Part shown: piece by piece, positions 28,990-36,918 of the stretch
How the letters are laid out: the number at the start of each line of letters is the position of its first letter
How positions within the stretch are numbered: the first letter of the stretch is position 1
NCBI RefSeq assembly: GCF_030586805.1
Contig: NZ_JAOSIM010000001.1
Coordinates: 82,187 to 146,186, forward strand
Source of the DNA: Candidatus Phytoplasma fabacearum
GTDB taxonomy: Bacteria > Bacillota_I > Bacilli_A > Acholeplasmatales > Acholeplasmataceae
Direction of reading: 5' to 3'
Length of the DNA stretch: 64,000 nt
Translations under genes and position numbers: made by a program
The notes under the pieces: model-generated
Seen by the model: the letters and a program-made list of their open reading frames with translations, nothing else
What the model was told of the DNA's origin: nothing
Database searches by the model: none

Positions 28990-30197
28990 GCACCCATAGC
29001 TCAACTGGATAGAGCATCTGACTACGGAGGGCGCAAAAGATGCGCATAATTCTGCTATTTAACGAATAGCCTTGTACGATAATTACAAGAGGTCACGTAA
29101 ACACCTCAAGGTGGGCTTGGTCAATTATTTCGAAAGATTTATTGACAATAGCAAAAGCACGCAAGCGAGATGAGACAAAATATCTAGTCAATAAGTCGAC
29201 GCTAGACCAGAAGTTAAGGAAAAGGTGAAAATCCCTAATCAGATAAAAAGCATGGTAATTTCAGAGACATCTTCGGAAAGATATTGATAAAAAAACCGAG
29301 ATTTTGAAGGTAAAGGATATAGATTCGTAGTATCTTTTAATTATCTGTAAAGTTAGTTGAACTAACTCTTCAAACAGCTATACTTATTCTTGTTTATCGA
29401 AAAAACACATTGATGATTCGATTTTAAAAAGAAATTGTAAACTGAACCTATAAACTTCACGTAGAATTATGTAGTAACTTTGATCTCCCTAAAGATAGGT
29501 TTTGAAAAAAACCTTAAAACAGCCAATAGATGCTGATCCAAGGGAAAAGTGAAACTTATAGTAGTCATAGGAATAATACTAAAATTGGAATATTTCAGGA
29601 TAACCCTATCAAGGAGAAGGATAATAACCTTTGCAAGGCGAAAAAGTTTCAATATCTTTCGTTTTTTATTAAAGATACTTATTAATTGGTAGTTAAAATT
29701 ATATTAGTTTGCGTTCAATTCCATTTGTAAAAGTTTGCGACTAAAATTAAAAAATTTTTTCTACAAAAATTAATAAATTATTTAATTATTATTTTTGTAT
29801 TTTATTTTTATTTATTTTTAAATTTTTTTAGGAAATTCCGGAGTAGATGGATAGATTTAATTTATAATTTTTTATCTTAAATAATTTAATTTATGTTAAA
29901 TTCCATCAAAAAATATGTTTAAAATCGATATAAACCTAAACCGGTTTAAAAAAAGAGCAAAGAAATAACAAAAATATACTTTTAAGATAAATTAGAAATA
30001 ATTTATTTAAGTCGATAGTAATAAAATTAATAAAGAAAAAAAGATATTAGGAGCCGGATGTTTGGAAACTTACTTGTCCGGTTCTGTGGGGGGCTAATTT
30101 CGAATAGGAAAGTTAAATTATATTTTTTAATTTTCTAAACCGATTTAATCTATCCCAATTCAGAAGGTTGGGGGTTCAAATCCTCTTGGGTGTGCCA
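28990..30197 (+). tRNA. tRNA-Arg(ACG), split by a group II intron
   Basis: Exon 1 is 28990-29028 (39 bases: acceptor GCACCCA, D arm, anticodon stem 5' half and whole loop) and exon 2 is 30160-30197 (38 bases: TCAGA stem half, variable loop, T arm, TGGGTGT, G, CCA). Joined they form a 77-base tRNA whose anticodon stem is TCTGA/TCAGA and whose loop is CTACGGA, anticodon ACG at 29024-29026. The insertion lies between positions 38 and 39. ACG tRNA with A34 edited to inosine usually reads CGU, CGC and CGA, so splicing would be needed for most CGN decoding unless a second copy exists elsewhere. The acceptor has a G1-U72 pair. Boundaries could shift by one base (37/38). Confidence 0.88.
29029..30159 (+). 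mobile_element. ORF-less group II intron in tRNA-Arg
   Basis: The 1131-base insert starts GGGCG (group II consensus GUGYG with G at position 2) and ends TCTATCCCAAT (AY end). Domain V is 30051-30084: 34 bases, with the AGC triad in GAGCCGG, a GAAA-containing tip and GGTTC closing. EBS1 TTCGTAG (29324-29330), in the loop of an AAGGATA/TATCTTT stem, pairs 7 of 7 (one G-U) with exon bases CTACGGA (29022-29028). EBS2 may be TCAGAT (29239-29244), complementary to ATCTGA just upstream of IBS1. Shared landmarks with the other copies are GTAACTT (29474) and TAGTAGTC (29559). The domain IV region (about 29650-30050) is A+T-rich with no reverse transcriptase. Splicing is inferred, not shown. Confidence 0.88.
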
Positions 30198-30212
30198 TTT
30201 TTATTTTTTTGT

Positions 30213-31109
30213 CGGGAAGTAGCTTAGTTTGGTTAGAGCGCCTGGTTTGGGAGGGCGAGAAAGATGCCTAAAATATTTAGTGGTTTTACCAACCATCGTC
30301 ATTATGATAATGTGACGCAACATATATCTGGTTGATTATTTCGAAAGATTAATTGATTATAGCAAGGTATAAAAGCGCATTGAGTAAAAAATATTTTTAC
30401 AATAAGTTTGTGCAAGTTGAATGATGGCTATGGATAAACTTTTTATAAAGTCTAAGAGAATGAAGAAATCTGTTTTAATAAAATTACTAAAATAATTAGT
30501 AATTTTTCAGTTTTATTTTAATTTGGTCCCAAGATTAAAATAATTATCACCTTTTTTGAAAAATCAAAAGGACTAGTTTCAAGATTCACCTATTATCTGT
30601 TTTTTGTAAAAAAAATTTGGATCTAGGTTATCTCACCTAAGGTCATTGGGTAAATATTTTAGAGTAACTTCTATCTCCCTAAACTGCATGATATTTTTGG
30701 AGAAAAATTTTAAATTTTGATTCAAGAAAAGTAGCAAGGGAAAAGCAAAACCATAGTAGTCATGGTGTATTTAAGGTAAGTTTTGGAATATTCTTATCAT
30801 ATGATCCCATTTAAGAGATTAGGAAAGCTAATCACAAGGCGAAAGGGGCAAGATAATTTCAGATCGGATATTAATTAATTTATATATTTTTAATATTTCT
30901 AAATTTAATAAAGTTTAAATTTTCAATAAGTTTAATTTAAATTTTATTTTTTAGAAAAATTGAAATTGAAATTATTTAAACGCCGTATACTTGGAAACTT
31001 GTTTGTACGGTGTTGTGTGGGGCTTATTGTAATAATGAATATTCTATGAAACGCAATAATTCTATCACGATCCAGGAGGTCGCGGGTTCGAATCCTGTCT
31101 TCCCGACCA
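30213..31109 (+). tRNA. tRNA-Pro(TGG), split by a group II intron
   Basis: Exon 1 is 30213-30252 (40 bases) and exon 2 is 31072-31109 (38 bases). Joined they give a regular 78-base tRNA: CGGGAAG pairs with CTTCCCG, the anticodon stem is CCTGG/CCAGG around TTTGGGA with anticodon TGG (30248-30250), T-loop GTTCGAATC, encoded CCA. The insertion is at 38/39, exactly as in tRNA-Arg, 15 bases upstream. A TGG tRNA can read all four proline codons in small genomes, so it is probably the only tRNA-Pro. One-base shifts of both junctions are possible. Confidence 0.9.
30253..31071 (+). mobile_element. ORF-less group II intron in tRNA-Pro
   Basis: The 819-base insert starts GGGCG and ends TCTATCACGAT. EBS1 TCCCAAG (30527-30533), in the loop of a perfect ATTTTAAT/ATTAAAAT stem, pairs 7 of 7 (one G-U) with exon TTTGGGA. 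Domain V is 30980-31013: here the triad is CGC and its partner has changed to GUG, so pairing including the central G-U wobble is kept relative to the AGC of the other copies. GTAACTT (30664) and TAGTAGTC (30754) match the sister introns. There is no internal ORF. It is well diverged from the tRNA-Arg intron, so the two insertions are not a recent local duplication. Confidence 0.88.
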
Positions 31110-31146
31110 TTTTTTATTATTTAATAATTTAATTATTTTCGTTTAT

Positions 31147-31221
31147 GCGAATGTCGTATAATGGTTATTACTCTAGCCTTCCAAGCTAGATATGTGGGTT
31201 CGATTCCCATCATTCGCTCCA
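31147..31221 (+). tRNA. tRNA-Gly(TCC)
   Basis: Acceptor GCGAATG pairs with CATTCGC, the anticodon stem CTAGC/GCTAG encloses CTTCCAA with TCC at 31180-31182, and CCA is encoded. Uninterrupted. It lies 100 bases before the orphan intron copy. Confidence 0.95.
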
Positions 31222-31323
31222 GTTTAAATTAAAATTTATACAATAATAATTTGTAGAATTTTATATAAATAAAAATATTTTTATTTTGGGAATTTAATTT
31301 TTAATTTATTATTGTATTCATTT

Positions 31324-31895
31324 GGACGCCAAAGAGGCCTGAATATCGTGTCATTTAACCAATGACCAGTGCGATAAACACTGTAAGGCTAAGAACGGTT
31401 CTTGAACGGAAACTCTCAGGAATTACAGCAGTTCTTAAAAGCGGGTTGCGACGAAGTAGTTAGTCAAGAAGATACCGCCACCAAATGGTTCTAAGGATAA
31501 GCCTGTAATGGCCTAAGAAGATAAGCAGATGTAATAATGAAACCTACTTCGCAAACTACTGTTAATCGAGTAGTCCGGAATCTATCAATATAGATATCTA
31601 ATATTGGATAGTTTATCAATTAACAAACCTGGAATCTCACCATTAACAAAATGGTTACTTCACCTAAGGAATCAAGGTAGATATTTAGCGTAACTTGGAG
31701 AATCCTAAAGGTCAGTTATTAAATTAACTAATAATGAGTTTAAAGTCATTAGGCCCAAGGATAAAGCGACTTCTTAGTAGTCGGAGGAGTAAAACTTGAT
31801 CTGGAATGATAAAGAGAATCGTCCTCCCTGGAATAAGGTTAACGACCTTGATAGGGCGAAAGAAGTCAGTAATTTATTGTTTGTTAGATAACTTA
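31324..31895 (+). mobile_element. Orphan group II intron copy lacking a clear 3' half
   Basis: The stretch aligns along about 570 bases with the rnpA intron (61135-61705), by eye about 95% identical, beginning GGACGCC against GGGCGCC. It includes GTAACTT (31690) and the EBS1 loop, where the heptamer differs (TATCTAA at 31595-31601 against TAAAAAG). A hairpin near the 5' end changed on both sides together (GTCATT...AATGAC against GTGATT...AATCAC). The match ends where domain IV begins; no domain V with a paired triad follows. The 5' flank (TTCATTTG) does not pair with its EBS1. It is probably an inactive remnant not interrupting any recognisable gene. Confidence 0.8.
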
Positions 31896-32885
31896 TTAAA
31901 AGAAATATAAATTTTTGCGAATATTATTCCTGTAATTAAAAAAAATTTAATTAAGAAGGTCATAGAATACTTATTAACTCTCTCTTTTTTGATTTAAGTT
32001 TCGTATTTATAACTCTAAAATATCTTGTTGTTTACTATATAATCCCAAAAATACTGTAATTATAAAGTTAGTAAAAATATCATAAATTTGAATACCTAAC
32101 CTTCTAGCAGAATATATTCTGCGGATTATTATTAGTTTCAAATGAAAATTTTATATAGCTAAAAATTTAAAAAATAAAATTTACTGAAACAGTATTTGTA
32201 AAAAAATTATCATTAAATATAAATCTCAAACTAATTTCTGTCTAGGAAAAACCCCATTTTTATTTTACATGGTTAAGTTAAATCAAATCGTTTTATTAAT
32301 AGTCCAAATGTTAAATCTTACTAACTTCCCCTTTTTTAATAAAAAGGTTTAATTTTAAACTTTTAACAATAAAGATTAAAAAATATGGTTAAGAATAGAT
32401 ATGTATTCAAGGTAAAAAATAATTTTAACAAACAATTGAAAATTAGTTAATAGATAAGCATTAGAGACATTTCTGAATTATAAAAGTTCTAAATTGATTG
32501 AAAAAAATGTAAATTTTTCCGAAATTTACAATAGCTAATTATTATAAATTTATCATATGAAAATGACCGATATAATAACTGGTGTTGTATATAAATTAGA
32601 AATAAATAATGATTATGTTATGTAAAAAAATTGCTATTATCAGATAATTCATCAATATATTCGCTGATATTAAATAATTTAATTAAATAAGAAGAATAAG
32701 AATAAATAAATAATTAGTGGTTGCAAAAATTTAGTCTTTGCAAGAAGATAAATTTATGAAAATTCGGATGCCGGAGAACTTGATCTTTTGATTTGGATTT
32801 AGGATCTTTTAATAAATATCATAAAAACAAATTCGGTTATTGAAATGAAAAAGATCTATATTTATTAAAGCTATTTTGAATATGC
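31896..32885. other. Unassigned region after the orphan intron
   Basis: Nearly 1 kb without an open frame of note on either strand. It may be decayed domain IV of the orphan intron, possibly a dead intron-encoded protein gene, followed by a decayed 3' end: CGGATGC...GAACTTG at about 32764-32782 faintly resembles the 5' half of domain V (CCGGATGC...GAAACTTG), but the 3' half does not pair. I could not recognise reverse-transcriptase motifs. Confidence 0.4.
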
Positions 32886-32914
32886 TTGACATTCTTATTA
32901 TATTTTAATATAAT
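32886..32914 (+). promoter_or_regulatory. Consensus sigma-70 promoter of rplM-rpsI
   Basis: TTGACA (32886-32891) and TATAAT (32909-32914) are exactly 17 bases apart. The leader to rplM is about 220 bases. Confidence 0.8.
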
Positions 32915-33144
32915 TTGGTTATATTCGTTTTATAACGATTTATCTCGTAATTTATAACTTTTTGTTGATATTTTTTTATATATTTAATTAAATTTTTAGT
33001 TATTAAAATTTTAAATTTTTTATTTTTATTAATTTTTAGTTTATAAATCAATTTTATCTACTTATTATTAACACTATTATAAAATAAATTTATTAATTAA
33101 AATATTTTTATTAATTTATTTAAATGGAGATTTTTTTTTAATTT

Positions 33145-33624
33145 ATGACTAATAATGCTACTACAGTTCTTTATAATAAAAATTTAACTGATTTAAATCG
33201 TACTACTAGCATGAGTGAAAATTATTTGAGAAGAAAATGGTATATTATTGATGCTAATCAAAAAATTTTAGGAAGAATAGCCACTAAAATTTCTGCTATT
33301 TTGATGGGCAAACATAAAACTTTTTATACTCCTCATATTGATAATGGTGATTATGTGATAGTCATTAATGCTAAAAAAATTGCTTTAACAGGTAAAAAAA
33401 TTTATCAAAAAAAATATCATAGACATTCAGGATACCCAGGTGGTTTGACACAAGTAAAATTTACTGAGATGATGCAAAAATTTCCTAATAGAATAATCGA
33501 AAAAGCAGTTTTTGGTATGTTACCTAAACATAAATTAGGTCGAAAGATAAGAAAGAAATTGTTTGTTTATGCTGATGATATTCATAAACATAATGCTCAA
33601 AATCCAGAAATTTTAGAGGTGTAA
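33145..33624 (+). CDS. rplM: 50S ribosomal protein L13
   Basis: The L13 core starts near residue 27 (RRKWYIIDANQKILGRIAT) and includes GDYVIVINA and the MLPKH(N)KLGR region. The 25 residues before it are longer than usual; an in-frame ATG at 33211 (MSENYLRRKWY) is an alternative start, but ATGGAGA just upstream of 33145 supports the longer form. It is followed after seven bases by rpsI. Confidence 0.93.
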   Translation: MTNNATTVLYNKNLTDLNRTTSMSENYLRRKWYIIDANQKILGRIATKISAILMGKHKTFYTPHIDNGDYVIVINAKKIALTGKKIYQKKYHRHSGYPGGLTQVKFTEMMQKFPNRIIEKAVFGMLPKHKLGRKIRKKLFVYADDIHKHNAQNPEILEV

Positions 33625-33631
33625 TAATTTT

Positions 33632-34024
33632 ATGACAATAATACAATTTAATGGCACCGGAAGGCGTAAAACTTCTGTGGCAAGAACAATTTTAAGAACT
33701 GGATCAGGAAATATTATAATTAATAATAGAAATTTTGAAGAATATATATTATCTCCTATTAATCGTTCAGAAATTTTAAAACCTTTAAAATTAACTAATG
33801 AATTAAATTGTTATAATATTAAAGTTATTGTTCACGGAGGAGGATCTACTTCTCAAGCAGAAGCTATTCGTTTGGGAATTTCTAGAGCTTTACTTAGAGC
33901 TAAACCTTCTTTAAGAAGTGTTTTAAAAAAAGCAGGATTTTTAACTAGAGATGCGCGTATTGTAGAACGTAAAAAACCCGGTTATAGAAAATCACGAGCT
34001 CGTCCTCAATTTTCTAAACGTTAA
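33632..34024 (+). CDS. rpsI: 30S ribosomal protein S9
   Basis: A normal 130-residue S9 with TGRRKTSVAR at the start, the GGGSTSQAEAIRLGISRAL helix region and the conserved basic tail RKSRARPQFSKR that reaches the P-site tRNA. It forms the universal rplM-rpsI operon. Confidence 0.96.
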   Translation: MTIIQFNGTGRRKTSVARTILRTGSGNIIINNRNFEEYILSPINRSEILKPLKLTNELNCYNIKVIVHGGGSTSQAEAIRLGISRALLRAKPSLRSVLKKAGFLTRDARIVERKKPGYRKSRARPQFSKR

Positions 34025-34111
34025 TTTATTTTTTATAATTTTGATAAATTTAAGATTTAAAATAAAATTTAAGAATCAATTATTTAGTTTTTTTTGAAAA
34101 AAAGGATGATT

Positions 34112-35449
34112 ATGGAATCTGTTAGAGTTCGTTATGCTCCTAGTCCGACCGGTAATGGATTACATATTGGTAATGCTAGAACAGCATTTTTCAATTATTT
34201 GTTTGCTTATGTTTTTAAAGGTTCTTTTATTATTCGTATAGAAGATACAGATATTTATCGTAACGTAATCGGTAGTGAAGAAAAACAATTATTACAGCTG
34301 AAATGGTTAGGTTTAAATTGGTCTGAAGGTCCTGATGTTGGGGGATCTTATGGGCCTTATAGACAATCAGAAAGATTATCCATTTACAATAAATATACAA
34401 AATTATTATTAGAAAAAAATTTAGCATATAAAGTTTATTCTAATAACGATAAAAAAGATTATATAGTGCGTTTTAGAGTTCCTAAAGATCAACAATATTC
34501 TTTTGTAGATTTAATTCGTGGTCCTATTAATTTTGCTAGTAAAGATATAGAAGATTGGATTATATTAAAAGAAAATGGTTATCCTACTTATAATTATGCT
34601 GTTGCTATAGATGATTATTTAATGAAAATTTCTCATATTTTACGGGGAGAAGAACATATTACTAATACCCCTAAACAAATAATGATTTATAAAGCTTTTA
34701 ATTGGGAAATACCTGTTTTTGCTCATATGTCTTTAATTTTCAATCAACATAAACAAAAAATGAGTAAACGTAATTGTGATGATATTCAATTTATTGAACA
34801 ATATCGGAATTTAGGTTATTTACCTGAAGCAATTTTGAATTTTTTATTTTTTTTAGGATTTTCTCCAAAAACAAACCAAACCATTTTAAATAAAGATCTT
34901 ATCACTAATTTATTTGATATCAAACGTTTTAGCAAAGATCCTGCTATTTTTGATATTTCAAAATTAAATTTTCTTAATAAAGAATACTTAAAAAAAATAT
35001 CTTTAGAAGAATTAGCTGTTAAAGTTAATTTTTGTTTTCAACAATTTAAAATTTATTTAGAGCATGATCGAATAATTAAATTAGTCGTTTTGTTGCGTGA
35101 TAGAATATATTATATTCAAGAAATTATTGATTTGTATAAGTATTTTTTTGTTATTGATCATTTAGTAACTCAAGAATTAAAATTTTTTTTAATTGAACAT
35201 AAAGGTTATGAGTTGATACCTTTTTTGTTAGAAATTTTTAATAAATTAGATATTTTTAAATCTTCCGAATTAAAAAAAATAATTTTAAATTTAAAACAGA
35301 ACTTTAATATGGAGTTAAAAATTTTATTTAAAACAGTTAGAATATTATGTACTTGTCAATCGCAAGGACCTAATTTATTCGATTATTTGGAACTTTTGGG
35401 TAAAGATAAGATATTGAAAAATTTAGAAAAATTTACATTAATTTTTTGA
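34112..35449 (+). CDS. gltX: Glutamyl-tRNA synthetase
   Basis: This class I synthetase charges tRNA-Glu (and possibly tRNA-Gln for later amidation). RYAPSPTGNGLHIGN at residues 7-21 holds the HIGH motif and KMSKR lies near residue 220. The length of 445 residues is somewhat short, mostly in the C-terminal anticodon-binding domain. I chose the ATG at 34112 because AAAGG at 34101-34105 fits it. The stop is TGA, one of several showing that UGA is not read as Trp. Confidence 0.95.
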   Translation: MESVRVRYAPSPTGNGLHIGNARTAFFNYLFAYVFKGSFIIRIEDTDIYRNVIGSEEKQLLQLKWLGLNWSEGPDVGGSYGPYRQSERLSIYNKYTKLLLEKNLAYKVYSNNDKKDYIVRFRVPKDQQYSFVDLIRGPINFASKDIEDWIILKENGYPTYNYAVAIDDYLMKISHILRGEEHITNTPKQIMIYKAFNWEIPVFAHMSLIFNQHKQKMSKRNCDDIQFIEQYRNLGYLPEAILNFLFFLGFSPKTNQTILNKDLITNLFDIKRFSKDPAIFDISKLNFLNKEYLKKISLEELAVKVNFCFQQFKIYLEHDRIIKLVVLLRDRIYYIQEIIDLYKYFFVIDHLVTQELKFFLIEHKGYELIPFLLEIFNKLDIFKSSELKKIILNLKQNFNMELKILFKTVRILCTCQSQGPNLFDYLELLGKDKILKNLEKFTLIF

Positions 35450-35553
35450 TTAGTTGTTTTATTAAAATAATTTTGGTTTTAATTTAAATTTGGTAAAAAT
35501 TTAAATTTTTATTAAATTCGAAAAGAAATAAAAATATAAAAAGGTTTTTATTA

Positions 35554-36876
35554 ATGTTACAATTTTATAATTCTTTAACTGGTATTAAAGAAGAATTTTG
35601 TCCTTTAAATAATTCACAAGTTAACATTTATGTTTGTGGTCCTACTGTATATGATCATCTTCATATAGGTAATATTAGATCTTTAATTTTTTTTAATTTA
35701 TTAAAAAAATATTTATTATCTATAGGTTTTAAAGTTTTTTTGGTAGTTAATATTACTGATTTAGATGATAAAATTATTCAAGTTGCTATTCAAAATAAAA
35801 GTACTGAGGAAAAAATAGCTGATTATTACAAAAAACAATTTTTTTATTTGTTAGATAAATTAGATATTCATGAAATTGACAAGTTCCCTTCAGTAACTTG
35901 TTATATCGATCAAATGATTGCATATATTAATTTGCTTTTAGAAAAAAAGTATGCTTATTTAACCAACGAAGGTGTTTATTTTTGTAATAAGAACATTGTG
36001 AATTACGGTTGTTTAAGTGGTCAAAAGATTAATAAATTATATAAAAATATTAATAATAAAAATGTTTTTCTGAAACACAATTCTGAAGATTTTGTTTTAT
36101 GGAAGAAAACTAATATTGGTATTCGTTATTTTAGTCCTTGGTTTTCAGGTCGTCCTGGATGGCATACTGAATGTGTAGTAATGATTAGAGAAATTTTTAG
36201 AAATACTATTGATATTCATGGCGGAGGTCATGATTTGAAATTTCCTCATCACGAAAATGAACAAGCTCAATTTATGGCTAGTGATGGCAAACCTTTAGCT
36301 CGTTATTTTATGCATATAGGTCATGTTAATTATAATAATCATAAAATGAGTAAATCTTTGAATAATGTTGTTTTAGCAAAAGATTTATTGACTGAAATTA
36401 AAGATTCTAATATTATTAAATTTTTCTTTTGTCATTTTCATTATTTAAAACCAATTAATTATACAAAAGAATTAATTAATGAAATTCAAATTAAGTATTT
36501 TAAAATGGTAAAAATTTTAAATAAAGTTAATTTTAAGTTAATAATTAATAATTTTTATAATTATGAAATGAAAAAAATTTATTTACAACAAATGCACCAA
36601 TTTATGAAGAATGATATGGATACTCCTAATATTATTACTTTGATTGAACAAATACTAAAAAATATTTTTAAAAATATAAATAATTTGTCTTTATTATCTG
36701 AATTATATTATACTTTAATTTATATTTTAAAAAATTTAGATATTTCAATTGTTTTAAATAATGTAACAGAACAGATGATTGAATATTATTATTTATGGCA
36801 ACAAGCTAAAAAGTTAAAAGATTTTGATCAAGCAGATTTTTTTAGAAATGTTTTATTACAACAAAATTTTATTTGA
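35554..36876 (+). CDS. cysS: Cysteinyl-tRNA synthetase
   Basis: This charges tRNA-Cys. The CGPTVYDHLHIGN motif at residues 28-40 provides both the HIGH box and the first zinc ligand Cys28; WHTEC and HHENE supply the others; KMSKSLNN follows. The length of 440 residues is normal to slightly short. It follows gltX as in Bacillus, where cysE usually lies between; cysE is missing here, as expected for an organism without cysteine synthesis. Confidence 0.96.
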   Translation: MLQFYNSLTGIKEEFCPLNNSQVNIYVCGPTVYDHLHIGNIRSLIFFNLLKKYLLSIGFKVFLVVNITDLDDKIIQVAIQNKSTEEKIADYYKKQFFYLLDKLDIHEIDKFPSVTCYIDQMIAYINLLLEKKYAYLTNEGVYFCNKNIVNYGCLSGQKINKLYKNINNKNVFLKHNSEDFVLWKKTNIGIRYFSPWFSGRPGWHTECVVMIREIFRNTIDIHGGGHDLKFPHHENEQAQFMASDGKPLARYFMHIGHVNYNNHKMSKSLNNVVLAKDLLTEIKDSNIIKFFFCHFHYLKPINYTKELINEIQIKYFKMVKILNKVNFKLIINNFYNYEMKKIYLQQMHQFMKNDMDTPNIITLIEQILKNIFKNINNLSLLSELYYTLIYILKNLDISIVLNNVTEQMIEYYYLWQQAKKLKDFDQADFFRNVLLQQNFI

Positions 36877-36918
36877 TAATAAATTTTAAGTAATTATTAT
36901 TTCGGAGCAGGTGAAGAT

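Noticed and set aside
29467..29652. Minus-strand ORF of 61 residues inside the tRNA-Arg intron
   Set aside because: It overlaps conserved intron RNA motifs (GTAACTT, TAGTAGTC) and has no ribosome binding site or recognisable domain.
28990..31109. Pseudogenised or fragmentary tRNAs, or group I introns
   Set aside because: Exons fit together into complete tRNAs, and the inserts have a group II domain V and AY end; I see no group I core (P3-P7) or guanosine-binding motif.
31184..31190. CTAGATA in tRNA-Gly as a target site for the orphan intron (EBS1 TATCTAA)
   Set aside because: Six of seven bases match, but in A+T-rich DNA this is expected by chance, and there is no insertion there.
32764..32800. 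Domain V of the orphan intron
   Set aside because: Only the 5' half resembles domain V; the 3' half cannot pair with it, so it is not claimed as a feature.
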